Below are positions 12,052 to 23,398 of a stretch of 64,000 nt of DNA, piece by piece; positions within the stretch are counted from its first letter, which is position 1; every line of letters begins with the position of its first letter. The position numbers and the translations under genes are program-made. Source of the stretch: Aphrocallistes beatrix. Taxonomy: Eukaryota > Porifera > Hexactinellida > Sceptrulophora > Aphrocallistidae. The notes under the pieces are model-generated. The model did no database searches, had not been told where the DNA came from, and saw only the letters and a program-made list of their open reading frames with translations. Location: positions 1,116,001-1,180,000 of the forward strand of contig OY725504.1 of assembly GCA_963281255.1 (NCBI GenBank), given 5' to 3'.

Positions 12052-12663
12052 AACGAATTGATTGAAGAAACTGCCAGGCACAGAAAGCTGATTTTTGGCA
12101 AGTGGGAGTCTTTTGGCTATGGCTCCAGCAAGTTCTGAGCTCAGACGAAAATGTCGATTCATCATGGAATTATGACGTCATTGTCACCTTTTTAAAATTA
12201 GAAATTTCAGTTTTTCGACCATAACTCAGCCATTTTAGGTGATAGAAGGCTGAAATTTTAATATAATGTGTGTATTAATATACCTCACATATAATGCAAC
12301 TATCATCAAAAAATGATGAGTCATCATTTTTTAATTTTAACCCGGCAATGCCTGTGGGGTCAAAGGTATAAATATAAATGACCCCAATTTCATTTTCACT
12401 TTCAATTTACTTTCACTTTGACTATAGGCATGCACGGGTTAAAAAACTGTTATGACGTCATCGTTGCGCATCAAAAATTTATAAATTGACAAATTTGATG
12501 ATTCTTCGAGTGATATCGATTTTAACAGTAAGGCAGATGTATTTAGAGATGTTATCCCCCTTATAATTAATCAATATTACCCCAGGCGCCCAAAGGGCGC
12601 CTCGGGCGGACACAAAGTGTCCGCCAACCGCACAGCGCAATCAAGCGAAGCGCGCTTGTAGAA
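12052..12663 (+). repeat. Family B repeat, copy 2, with a nested ~107-bp insertion
   Basis: It has the same body and hairpin tail as copy 1, starting AACGAATTGATTGAAGAAAC. A foreign segment at about 12340-12446 begins TTAACCCGGCAATGCCTG and ends with inverted CATGCACGGGTTAA, so it is a small TIR element inserted into this copy. The tail ends only about 80 bp from the 3' end of the NLR gene. Confidence 0.8.
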
Positions 12664-12744
12664 TATAAAAGTTTAGCGACAAATATCTAGCTTCACAATG
12701 AAATACAAAATAACATGTTGCAGATACAATGTATCTCTACAAAA

Positions 12745-15700
12745 CTAATAATAGTGAAGACTAATAGAGACAGAGTACAGATCAGCTGTCTTCTTAAGAA
12801 GTTGGATAGGATTGGAATCTGGTTCTTCTATTTCATTAACAATAAGTTTCTTCAGGTGTAAGAGTGTCGGTATGATGTGTCTAAGAATGACGTAAGAAGA
12901 GGAAGTAGTGGAACATTCCCAAATATTCAGCTCTGTGATGTTAGGATGGTGCATGAGACCTCTACACAGTTGGAACATCCCTGAGTCGCATAGTCTCTCA
13001 CTCTTTCTAGCTTCAAATAGACTAAACGCTTAAGACGGTTCGATAACCCACACCAGAGAGTGTCATCTCCAGTTTCTACTTCACAATATCCTAATTTCAA
13101 ATCGACTAAATTAGTGCAGTACGCTAGATATTTCAGGAACTTATCCATACTATATAATTCTAATGTATTGCTAATACCCAACTTCAATCCTCTCAGTGCT
13201 AGTCCACTACGAATAATGACATTCAGTATATGTATGGTAGGGCTGAATAGATCCTCAGAAGCTAATTCATACTCTGATGGATTTAAATAATATCTGAGAC
13301 TTAAATATGTGTATTGATAGCTTTTCAAAATTCGTTTTAGAAAGTGAGGATTTCCTTCCAATGTTATTTCACTTAAGTTAGAAAATGTATTGAAGTTTTT
13401 ATATAGTATATAGCCAGATTCAGCATTCATGATGTGTAATCCAGTAAAAAGGAGTTTCCAGTTCTGAGGCAATAATAACAAAATATCGGATGGAGATGAA
13501 GATTGGCAGATATACAAGTTTTTCAGACTTAGTCCTCTTTCTACTAACCTCTCAGTTGGCAGCTGAGTGTTTAACCGCAAACTTGAAATGTGTGGTAATA
13601 TCGAGTTAAAAGCATCTGCATCTGCAGCATTGAAAAGACAATTACTGATGTCAAAGCTAAGTTTTAACTCTTTAGAAGAAAGATAACAGCTAATGAGGTT
13701 ACAGTATCGTGATACAGTAGAATAGGATTGATCGTGTATCTTGAGAGCTAAACAGGTGACAGAGCAAGCAGTTAGCTGAGGTAAGAGGAGTTGAAACTGG
13801 AGTGGAGTGACGTGACTGGTATCTAAGCTAATGGTATGGATAGACTTAAGCAGTTCGAGAGACCGCACAAAACACTCCCACTCATTGGGAGCTAAGATGC
13901 TATTAAAGTAAAAGAACAGGTGTTTAGGTAGGAATTGGTTGAAGATAGAAAAAGCTTTCCAAATCAATTGTGAGTTACACTCATACAGAAGTGCTGAGAG
14001 TGTGAGATATGTTACAGTGAATTCCGTCCAGCCCATTAGGCTAACTAACGGGTTGTAATATGGATCATCTTCAGAAATAGGGAAGTCAAGCTGGTAACAC
14101 ATCGGCATATCCTCTAGCGGAATAGTTCTAGGAGGGAGAAACTTGTAGAGAATGCAAAAGACTGCTTCAGATCGGTCAACTAAAAGGCCGCACAAGAATC
14201 GCACCATCATTTTGAAAATAGAAAAGTTATCGTTGGTATTGACAATGTATCGGACACTCAGGCATTGGTCACGCCAGGAGGAGACACTCAGCCAGTAAGA
14301 CCCCACGAACTCCTGGATGGTTAGATGTGGAAACGAAGATACCACCATCAGACCACCCACGCTCTCCTTCTGAATGTATTCCGACACCAGACCCAGACAT
14401 TGGCACGATTTCTCTTCAAGGCCGACACGGAGATTTACACTTTTCGATACGATTAGAGTACGACTATACAGGCCAAGATATGCCATCTCACCGATGCGCT
14501 TAAGACAGTCTTCCACATCCGGATGTAGTTGGGAGAGGCTGAGAGTTCTGTTAACATAATCTTCCAAATCCATTCGTACAAGCTGTCTCTTGATGAGGTA
14601 AACGTTGAGTTGGGAGTATAGATGAGTGAGAGTTTGCGCACTCACCTTGTCTGAATCTCGGACAAGAGTGGCAAATAGGGACGCATTCACTGGGATGAGC
14701 GAAAGCTGATCGATCTCGTCGTGGAGATATATCAGCCGTCTCCACTCTTTCATTTTGTCAACACCCTTCAGCTGCATTCGGAAGTAGAGATCTCGGTTCT
14801 CTGGAGAGAACCCCAGCACTTGGTAGATTCTGCTGATCTGAAGGGAATGAGAGGATGAAATGTTAGAGTATGCGCCTGGCCTGCTCGTCACGATGATGGT
14901 GGACTTCTTGAATAGGTCACGTGTGAGAAGAAGATATAAGATGGTCTGATCGAAGGGAACATCTCGTATGAATTCGTCAATGCTGTCTATTACCATCAGG
15001 AGATCTTGCCCGTGTGTTTCTATCATATATTCTGCTAGGTCTGGGACCCATTTACAGCCCTCTGGCATTCCTAGGAACAGCCAGTTTTGAATGAAGTCGG
15101 AGTCTATCGGAAGATTTTGATGGATACGCGTAGATTCCATATAATGCCACTCCGGGTGTCGACAAGGAATGCAAATAGCGAAACGGAACTGAGATAGCTC
15201 TCCCATTCCGAATTTCAGAGCTGTTCTGTGACACAGGAAGGTCTTGCCACTCCCTGGATTGCCGATCAGGCACCAGATCTCCGGTTCCGTAGTTGTATAC
15301 TCTTCCAGTTCAGTGTTGAAGTCTATGCTCGTTAGATGGAACTGTTGTTCAGAAATTTGACGGAGGTATTCAATTTCATTATAAGTGGTCTCCTCATTTT
15401 GGTCGACAGGCCTAGACTCTCCTTCGATGATTGTCAAGGGAACGTAAATGGACTCAATATCCACAAATTTGTCATTTTCCAGCATTTGCTGGACTCTTTT
15501 GTTTTGCTTAACTACATGCTTCTTCAAATGTTCCTCCCAATTTTCCAGGTCTTCCACTTGACTGTCTAAAGCTTTCTCGAAACGTGCAATAAAAAAAGGA
15601 ACCGAATAGTGCTTAAATGATGACTCAAGCCTTTGGATTTTACAAGCAATATCATTTCTTTGGATATTCTCCATCAATCTACGTAGGTTATTTAAATCTT

Positions 15701-16133
15701 TGGAAATATATCCGGCGGTTATTAACGCTCTTATTTTATCTTCAATTAGAGTGGCTTTCTTGACAGCAGGGATGCTCATGTCGATAACTGACCAGTGTTC
15801 CCTCTCGATTTCAGTCTTGAGAATTCTGGCCAGGTATTTGATTGGAGACAATTGGGTTGAAGGTGAAACAGTAGTCAACCATCCAATCTCGTTCGCTATC
15901 CCCACTAAATCTGGTCGAATCTGGTTGAGGGCATAGAAGAAATCTTTAGGGTCACGTTCTGTGCATTCTTGAAATTGGGAGAGGAACATGAATCCATCAA
16001 GGACACCTTGGAACATTGAGGCTGGGAGGTTTAGATATGAAATGAACTTTGTTACGTCATCAAGTGTTAAACGTGAACCAAGTTTCATAACAGCTTCTAC
16101 CTGAGATAGCTGATCTTCTATATAATCAGTCAT
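12745..16133 (-). CDS. NACHT-LRR (NLR-like) protein with helical, possibly death-fold N terminus; one frameshift near the C terminus
   Basis: This is a STAND NTPase of the NACHT/NLR type, presumed to be a cytosolic sensor. The main frame runs from the ATG at 16133 for 1,068 codons. The P-loop GNPGSGKT is at residues 291-298, Walker B LLMVIDSIDEF at about 378-388 and a TSRPG sensor-like motif at about 416-420. An FPHLTIQEF winged-helix/NACHT-associated motif lies near residue 620. The N-terminal ~175 residues are helical in two blocks that resemble DED-type death folds (inferred, weak). The C-terminal third has degenerate leucine-rich repeats. The reading frame shifts by one base near 12980-12990 (next to a GGG run). 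The last 77 LRR-like codons (12978-12745) continue in another frame, for about 1,127 residues in total. It is essentially intronless. Confidence 0.85.
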
Positions 16134-16139
16134 TCTGGA

Positions 16140-16424
16140 AATAAGTTACAATAAAATTATATACTATGAACTACTACTATACAGGAATGAATTGAATTGA
16201 ATAACCATTTTAAAGTAAAGAATAATAAGAATCATGATGATGTTCCACGCTATATACGTATGAATTGGAGTATGCTAGGAAATATTGCTACTTGGAATAC
16301 TAGATCTACTTAGCAAACGCAACAAAGTTGGAATTACTACAATGGAATATTTTCAAAAACTTTGTCGAATAAAGTCATCTTGTAATCGATCTATGAGATG
16401 AAGTATTTGGGTTTTTCTATACAA
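16140..16424. other. NLR upstream region, no supported gene
   Basis: About 280 bp upstream of the NLR start codon; presumably contains its promoter. A TTATTTCCAG just before the ATG could be a 5'-UTR splice acceptor. No other feature is seen. Confidence 0.4.
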
Positions 16425-16513
16425 CAACCTATGAGGAATAGCATTACCGGGGGCGCATGCATTAGGTCGAATTTCATGTGTTGGCCGTAGATCGATTTCT
16501 AAAACGTAGAATA
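16425..16513. repeat. Family A-related repeat end, left of the mariner
   Basis: It contains AACCTATGAGGAATAGCATT and GGTCGAATTTCATGTGTTGG. Both recur in inverted form right of the mariner, at about 18140-18225, so the mariner lies inside an older inverted-repeat element related to family A. Confidence 0.6.
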
Positions 16514-17847
16514 CTAGGTCGTTCAATAAGTCTTGCGGGTCATGGTATATTTCGCAAACTATAATAGTAAACAAATCAGTTTTTATCTATAAGACAACCT
16601 TATATCTTAGCTTGATTTACTGAAAATCTTAGCTTGATTGAATGAAAATTACAAATTTCTGATCAATTTATTCACACATCATTTCAACATACTGGTAAAA
16701 TTATGGCTTCCAAGGATGACAATTTTAATCTGAAACGGAGAGCTTACATTGAGTTTCGCACAAAACTCCGCATCCAGCCGGTACTCATCTGCAACTAGTT
16801 GCAGGAGGTATTGTGCATGGACTGCCCTTCCAGATCAACGGTCGAGCGATGGGCTGCACGATTTCAGTCTGGAAATACAAACGTGTCAGATCTACCTCGA
16901 TCTGGGAGACCGGTGTCCGTCAGCACCCCAGAGAATGTTGCTCTAATCGAGAGCAAAGTCAGGGAAGATAAGTGTATAACAATCGAGCAGTTAGAGCAGA
17001 GTATGGAGATTTCATCGGGGGCCATTCATTCCATTCTGACTACTCAGCTTGGTTTCCGATCCATTTGCGGTAAGTGGGTCCCAAATAACCTCGGCGATCA
17101 ACAAAAGCTCGCACGTGTAAAGACTGCCAAGAAACTCCTGGAAACCTATGACGGTTGTGATCCTAGACGCCTAGCTGAAGTTATAACCGGGGATGAGACT
17201 TGGGTATATTATTCAACCCCTTACAGCAAGTATAAAATGCGATCATGGGTGAGAGGCGACGAAAGACCGGCCCAAATTCCTAGGCCCGACTTCAGAAAAC
17301 CGAAGGTCATGTACACGATCTTCTTCAATAGTAGTGGAATAGTCTTGCAAATACCTTCTGAAAGTGGTAAAACAGTAAACGCAACGTTTTTTACAGAGAA
17401 AGTACTTCCAAACCTAATAAAAAACGTGGAAGAGCTCCGTCCCAGGCTAAAATGAGAGGAATAAAATTATTGATAGATAATGCTAGCTCCCATACAACCA
17501 AGCTCACTAAAAATTTCTTGGAATCAGAGGGGTTAGATTTACTTCCCCACCCACCCTACTCACCAGACCTAGCTCCCTGTGATTTTTTGCTATTCCCCAA
17601 GCTCAAAGTCTACCTTCAAAGCAGGGAATTTTAGTCGAAACAAACCCTCGGGTCGGCCCTGTACCAGTTCTTCAAATCCACCCCCGAAGAAGAGTACAGA
17701 AATGCATTCATAAAGTGAGTGGAAAGATCGAAACGCTGTGTAGAAGTAGGAGGGGGGTATTTCGAATAAATAATACATTGAGACATATTCTATGACATTT
17801 ATTTATGATTTTATGGTATGACCCGCAAGACTTTTTGAATGCCCTAG
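16514..17847 (+). mobile_element. mariner element, about 1,334 bp, TA target sites
   Basis: Inverted termini CTAGGTCGTTCAATAAGTC (left) and, inverted on the right, CTAGGGCATTCAAAAAGTC continue through a shared CTTGCGGGTCAT. TA flanks both ends (16512-16513 and 17848-17849). Length and structure are typical of mariner. The internal transposase is broken, so this copy cannot move by itself. Confidence 0.9.
16703..17770 (+). pseudogene. mariner transposase (DD34D), inactivated
   Basis: It is similar to mariner transposases along its whole length, about 350 codons from the ATG at 16703. The lesions are an in-frame TAG at 16796-16798, a one-base frameshift in an A run at about 17447-17452, a TAG at about 17632, and a TGA at about 17718. 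The catalytic acidic residues are visible: GDETWVYY, then LLIDNASSH, then PYSPDLAPCDF, with 34 residues between the second and third Asp (DD34D). The N-terminal helix-turn-helix region carries the usual SGRP linker. The C terminus ends GGGYFE, as in other mariners. Confidence 0.9.
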
Positions 17848-17849
17848 TA

Positions 17850-18180
17850 ATAAGTACGTAATACCGGAATAAACAAGTGAGTAACGAGTTAAATATTAAT
17901 TTTGCTTAAAAACCGCCTTAACAAGCAGGCGAATTTTTAAAATATTCCTTATCAAAAACCCTTCGAATCTCCCCTGGTTCCCAATAAATCAAAAAATGCC
18001 TCCAATCGACCCTCTATTATTTATTTCACAAAATAAATACCATTCTCCCTCTAAATCCAAATTGAACTTTTTACTTTACTTATTTCAGTTTTGAAAATTA
18101 TTCCGCTTTCCCAATTCAATTTAATGAATACTTTGAAATTATAGCTAATGCCAACACATGAAATTCGACTTAATGCCAAC
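17850..18180. other. Right flank of the mariner, no supported gene
   Basis: AT-rich sequence between the mariner and the family A repeat. No coding sequence seen. Confidence 0.4.
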
Positions 18181-18725
18181 ATCGATATTCGACCTAATGC
18201 AGCGTCCCCCATTACCGCTTTTATTCATAGGTTTTAACCAATATCAATTTCATACGTACAAGTACTTGTATATATCATTACATTGTCCATTTTATACTTA
18301 AGATAATTTATTTTTAAATTTTTAGTGAAACCTGCCTATTTTTAAGGAAACAATTTAAATAATATACTTTAAGTTAGACTCTAACTGTCTACTTCCGTTA
18401 AGTGCTATTCATGATTTGAACATGAATTTCATTTCAAAAATTTAAAAGATCTTAAGAATAGGAGCGTAAAGTAATATAATAGGATACTCCAGTTTGCCTC
18501 CTGTCCTGTGACGTAGCGAATCTTATGTTTTAATACCACTTATATATAAAAATGTTGGTTGAGAGACCGATAGTGCAGCTCCAGAAGAACACTACAGTGT
18601 GATTCTATAGGAATCAGAGTGTTAGAACTCAATTCGCACTATCGTGCGTACGGATGTACAACTAACGCACTCAAGGACAGACACAATACATCGTCCAAGC
18701 TATAGTGGCGTGTCCCTATGGGAGC
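18180..18725 (-). repeat. Family A repeat, reverse-oriented copy
   Basis: In reverse complement this matches the right half of the family A copy at about 1090-1500. Shared words include the terminal CATTACCGCTTTTATTCATAG, the CTACGTCACAGGAGGCAAAC region and AGCTTGGACGATGTA near the inner end. About 90 bp around 18560-18650 is extra relative to copy 1. Confidence 0.7.
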
Positions 18726-18837
18726 AGCACTATAACCGAAATTTGCATTGCGTTGTACATAATCCTCCTGCACACAGTTACCAAGTCTAAATGTACTGCG
18801 CTCCTGAAGATAGCCAATGCCATCACCTTCGACATGA

Positions 18838-19322
18838 AATAAAAGCGCGTCACACTTCTCGTCCTCTTGGATCTCAGTTCTGCATTTGATATCGTTGACC
18901 ATACTATCCTACTCACCCGCCTTCGTACACATTTCGGGATTTGTAACACATCTCTCTCGGTTCAAATCATATCTCTCCAGCAGAACACAAACCATTTCCA
19001 TTCGCAGTTGAAATTCACTCGACACTCCCGTTAAGTACAGCGAACCCCAGGGTTCCTGCCTTGGTCTCCTTCTCTTAACTCTTTCACTTGCCCACTCTTG
19101 GATATCATTAAGACTCACCTCTCCGACATGAACTTCTATGCAGATGATTCTCAAATTTATCTTTCTTTCAAACCCAATTCTATTACGTCTGAGAAATCTG
19201 CTCTCACTGCCATCCAATCTGATATCTGATCTCCGTTCTTGGTTTCTTAACAACAGGATGCTCATCAATGACTCCAAAACTGAATTCCTTGCTCGCACTT
19301 CCGTTACAAGTTGTTGCCCCAT
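18838..19322 (+). pseudogene. Non-LTR retrotransposon reverse transcriptase fragment
   Basis: Conceptual translation in changing frames gives the ordered motifs of a LINE-type reverse transcriptase: LLDLSSAFDIVDH, then SRFKSYLSSRTQ, then PQGSCLG, then FYADDSQIYLSF with the YADD catalytic pair near 19134. At least two frameshifts and several stops break it. Both the upstream and downstream portions of the element are missing. The motifs resemble the CR1/L2/Jockey group, but the clade is not certain. Confidence 0.85.
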
Positions 19323-19414
19323 GTGACGATTTTGACACCCCAAAAAGCACCCTTTGAGGGCTTTTAGGGGAAGAGAAAATATTAACACTAAGTACTCTGT
19401 TCAAACCAAGGCTT

Positions 19415-19900
19415 TTTTGAAATTTTCACAGAAAGCTGATTTTTGGGATGTGGGAGTATTTTGGCTATGGCTCCATTAATTTTCTGACCTCAGACCAAAA
19501 TGCTGACTCATCATGGAATTATGACGTCATTGTCACCTCTTTCATAATTAGAAATTTCAGTTTTTCGACTATAACTCAGTCCATAGCCTACTGTATATAC
19601 AGTAGGCTATGCTCAGTCATTTTAGGTGATAGAAGGCTGAAATTTAATAGAATGTGTATATTAATATACCTCATATATGATGCAACAATCATCAAAAATT
19701 ACGACTCATCGCACTGTTATGATGTCAATATTACGCATCAAAATTTAAAAAATTGAGAAATTTGGTGATTTTTCGTGCGATATCAGGACAGACGTATTTA
19801 GAGATGTTATCTCCCTTATAATTAATCAATGTGGCGCCTCCGGCGGACACTTTGTGTCCGCCAGCCGCGCAGCACAAGCAAGCGACGCGCGCTTGTATAT
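19415..19900 (+). repeat. Family B repeat, copy 3 (5' truncated)
   Basis: It contains the family B body from CAGAAAGCTGATTTTTGG and the GC-rich hairpin tail ending at CGCGCTTGTATATA. It lacks the usual 5' end. A short duplicated palindrome (CATAGCCTACTGTATATACA at about 19582) is inserted in the body. Confidence 0.75.
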
Positions 19901-19924
19901 ATATAGGTATATATCTATCTATCT

Positions 19925-20446
19925 GTCACGAATTGATTGAAGAAACTGCCAGGCATAGAAAGCTGATTTTTGGCATGTGGTGGTATTTTAGCTATGGCTC
20001 CACTAAGTTCTGACCTCAGACGAAAATCTCAACTCATCACGGAATTATGACGTCACTGTCACCTTTTTGAAATTTCAGTTTTTCTCCTATAACTCAGCTA
20101 TTTTAGGTGATAGAAGGCTGGAATTTTAATAGAATGTATATATTAATATATTTTATATAAGACAAAACTATCATAAAAATGATTACTCATCACTCTGTTA
20201 TGACGTCATCATTACGCAAGAAAAAATTGACAAATTTGGTGATTTTTCGAGCGATATCGAATATAACAGTAAGAAAGACGTATTTAGTGATGTTATCTAC
20301 CTTATAATAAATCAATGTGGTGAGCCTAGGCAGCCTAGGCGCCTCCGGCGGACACAAGGTGTTTGTCAGCTGTGCAGTACAAGCAAGCGAAGCGCGCTTG
20401 TATATATATATATCTACATTTAATCGAGTTTTAATAGTAAAGATAT
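19925..20446 (+). repeat. Family B repeat, copy 4, with a right-hand inverted end
   Basis: Body and hairpin tail as in the other copies. After the tail and a TA tract it ends in TTTAATCGAGTTTTAATAGT, the inverted form of the family's 5' end. This shows that the family has terminal inverted repeats and that the hairpin tail is internal to one end. Confidence 0.75.
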
Positions 20447-22040
20447 TAATCTATGAATCAGGGATTCCAGAACTGGCAAAAACTACTTACTACCTTCTTT
20501 TTCCTCCAAAAAAATAAAAAGGTAGTAAGTAGCAAGTAAATCCCTGTTATGAATAAAAGCGGTAATGCTATTTCTCATAGGTTGCTACATACTACTTTTG
20601 TCCGGTTGGTGTATATGCGATATCGGTTCCTCAGTGTTCATCACGAACATTTCCGAAGGTAGGGAAATTAAGCCAGTCCTGGCTATATACTTAGTAGTTA
20701 AAATATTATCACTAAACACAAATAAACTTACTTCAGTTTTTGAGGTTTTCCCGCTTGTCGATTAACTTTCTTCAAATTCTTGAGTCTTAATATATTTACG
20801 TGGTGTTACTTTTGAGTTGGTTTGGGGATTAAAGTTAACATATATAGTTGCATACTTCGTACTATATGCATATTTATCAATCAGTAGTGCAGAGATAACA
20901 ACGCAGGAATAATTAATGCAGGATCCATCATGTGATGTGTCTCCATGAAACCTTGTTAATATCTATGATGGTAATTCTATATCTCTATGAATGTATGTAT
21001 AGATTAGACAGAAATATTTTCATAATCTAGAAAATGATCGTAACAGATCATTCATTAGGAACCACTTTTTTAGCAAAAAATTGTGATAAAATATGTTTTT
21101 AATTTTTACATCATAAATTTTAAATATTCGTCTTAAAAATAGCTGGCAGTGAATGTAATAAGATCTCAACGTTAATACGTATATTAAATTTACATAGTAA
21201 GTAGAATCCGATTTTCCGCAAGTTATGATATCAATACTCAACACGCTATTGCAATAAATATATGCATAGTATTTTAACACTTCTAGTTAAGTGTTATACG
21301 AGTAGGAGCTGCACTATTGGTCTTTGATGAAAATCTTTTAAAGTAATTATTAAACCTTTAAATTGGTCCAATGAACCAAATAAATAGATTAGATGCACCA
21401 AGATTAATTTAGATAGGGGGTTAAGGGGGGGACTGCCTCTTAAAACCCTCTCCCTACATCCGTGTGCTCATGAGTCTAAACTTTATTATTTAAAATTCAT
21501 AAATTCTTCTAATTCTTACTCAAGCACAAATAAACAACAAGCTAGCAATTTCTATGAAAAACAAGATCATCCAGATCGATTGATCTACACCAGGGCCGGC
21601 AACCTTTTGAATGAAGTGTGCCAGCTCACCTATAATGTCAACACATTTAGGGCCTTGTGTGCCAGTGGCACGCCTGCCTAGAGTTGCCAACCCCTGAATC
21701 TACATAAAAGTCGATATGTCGACCCATATTTATTTTCAACTCCGCGTGCCATAGGTTGTCGACCTACAAAATGGGATTATGGTCGAGATACGTATGTTGG
21801 ATGTCAACATAGTCTTCATTTGGACAAAATAGTCATGGAATAATCTGAAATTTACAATGATTAACAAATCAATTAATTCTGAAAAAAATGACAGTAACGC
21901 TTCATAGTATAACTCTCAGGGAATATGACATGTAAAAACTACATCTATACTGAAACGCACAATCAACAACCAATTCAATGATACGCATATACACATCCAA
22001 TAGAAGACACAGAGCAGATGACAGTGAAGAGAAAGAGCAA
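20447..22040. other. Intergenic with small repeats, no supported gene
   Basis: A hairpin with CTACTTACTACCTT arms lies at about 20485-20537, and a family A terminus (GCGGTAATGCTATTTCTCAT) lies at 20560-20585. A 106-bp hAT-type MITE is at 21591-21696. The remainder is AT-rich and shows no exon. Confidence 0.5.
21591..21696. mobile_element. Short hAT-type MITE
   Basis: It starts CAGGGCCGGCAACC and ends with inverted TTGCCAACCCCTG. Related ATCTACA words lie just outside both ends, consistent with an imperfect 8-bp duplication. It is 106 bp with no coding capacity. Confidence 0.6.
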
Positions 22041-22042
22041 TG

Positions 22043-23041
22043 CTAGCTGCTGGATATCCCGTTCATCAGGCTGTACTTCTCTCCGTTAGCAGCGGTTAGG
22101 ATGGGACTCGTCTTGTAATGGTCGAATAGTTCCTGGAAAGTTGGAAAGAGGCGTGGTCCTATTGTGTACATTCCGTTGTTCTTCTCAATCTGGAAGTGCC
22201 GGATTCTGTCGGGTGCCATTACGCTGAGGGAGTAGCAGCCCTCCTTGGCGGCGTTTCTCACTATGAAGTCCCCGTTACGCCCGCTGTTCTTGAGCAGAGC
22301 CTCCGCTTGCGGTCGCTGGATCTTGTGGTAGAACGGACGCAGGACTATATCGGGATCGCCGGAGGGGACAGATTGAGGCTTGCCGGGGGCTAGTTCGGCC
22401 CGGATGGGGGTACTGTTCTCCAGGATCTCCACGTAGTTGGACGGGATCAGACCCACACTCCCGTCGGCTTTCATCGCTTGCCACCACTCTGGGTCCGCGG
22501 GAGGCTTGTCTATCACGTCCATGAGTTCGCCCCGGTTAAAGCTGAGCTCGTCTGGGTTGCCTGTGTCGAAGTTGAACTTGGCCTTCACGCCGTGAATGAA
22601 GTACTTCTCAGAACTCGGCTGAGAATCGGAATCGGTCACGATCTCCTTCACGAAGTTGCAGGGGAACCATCCCTCCTTCCCCGCCAGACTCCCGAACCAC
22701 CATCCATCGTCTGCTCGGTCTAAAATGCGGATTTTGTCGCGCACATTCAGCATGAGTTCGTCTTCCAGCTTGGCGGAGTAAGGGTAGATGGCGATGGCGT
22801 AGCGCTCCTTGGCGTTGACTCCGTTCTGTCCGTTCGGATTGGGGCCGGTGTACCGTGTGAAGTGGGAGGCAGGTGCATTTCCGACGGAGCTGTCCTGAGC
22901 CCGGACCACCCACCAAGCGTCCTCCGCGTGCATCAGCTGGAAGTACTCGTTCTTGGAGAAGGAAATCTCTCTCGAGCTGTTGGCTTTGTAGTTGAAGAGA
23001 CTTATGTACCAGGCGCCTATCATCGGCGCTTGCTCTGACAT
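22043..23041 (-). CDS. NCK: NCK adaptor protein (SH3-SH3-SH3-SH2)
   Basis: This is a cytoplasmic adaptor linking phosphotyrosine signals to actin regulators. The order of domains is diagnostic of the NCK1/NCK2 family: SH3 at about 10-64 (ISLFNYKA…), SH3 at 80-135 (AIAIYPYSA, WWFGS), SH3 at 150-207 (VKAKFNFDT, IPSNYVEIL) and SH2 at 236-325. The SH2 phosphotyrosine pocket Arg is present in DFIVRN (Arg262). The protein has 332 residues, against 377 in human NCK1; linkers are shorter. It is a single exon from the ATG at 23041 to the TAG at 22043. Coding GC content is clearly above the surrounding DNA. Whether it corresponds to NCK1 or NCK2 cannot be decided, because that split is vertebrate. Confidence 0.95.
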   Translation of the reverse strand: MSEQAPMIGAWYISLFNYKANSSREISFSKNEYFQLMHAEDAWWVVRAQDSSVGNAPASHFTRYTGPNPNGQNGVNAKERYAIAIYPYSAKLEDELMLNVRDKIRILDRADDGWWFGSLAGKEGWFPCNFVKEIVTDSDSQPSSEKYFIHGVKAKFNFDTGNPDELSFNRGELMDVIDKPPADPEWWQAMKADGSVGLIPSNYVEILENSTPIRAELAPGKPQSVPSGDPDIVLRPFYHKIQRPQAEALLKNSGRNGDFIVRNAAKEGCYSLSVMAPDRIRHFQIEKNNGMYTIGPRLFPTFQELFDHYKTSPILTAANGEKYSLMNGISSS

Positions 23042-23398
23042 TGGAGCTAAGTTATAAACTGACTACGCTAGAACATAATTGATAGAATTACATGATTAAA
23101 CAGATCTCAATAAAGTATTTGCATTTCATTGCAGCCGGCATAGATGTGTACTATAAAATTTGCCCTCGAGAGCCAAACAGGTGATAGAGCATTGAGCTAA
23201 ACCCTAAGTATAATATTGCCATTGGAAGAATGTTGTTCAAGAAATTCCTTAACACAAGTTTAAGAGAACTCTTAATAAAGGAAAACAAACTGATAGATAC
23301 TACGAATTCAAATAATAAATACGATTCAAATTGTTAAAAATAAAACGCTAGTTCCTAGAGTAACGACATCAACAACCTGTCTCGAGCTTCAGAATAGT
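23042..23398. other. Spacer between NCK and BPNT1, no supported gene
   Basis: AT-rich sequence upstream of NCK and downstream of BPNT1, both on the minus strand. It must contain the BPNT1 3' UTR and the NCK promoter. No AATAAA is visible on the minus strand near the BPNT1 stop. Confidence 0.4.

Noticed and set aside
18639-19404. Minus-strand open frames of 60-160 codons
   Set aside because: They are shadows of the plus-strand reverse transcriptase fragment, whose ordered RT motifs are clear.
22196-22916. Open frames antisense or out of frame to NCK
   Set aside because: Higher GC content of the NCK exon opens alternative frames; only the NCK frame has recognisable domains.
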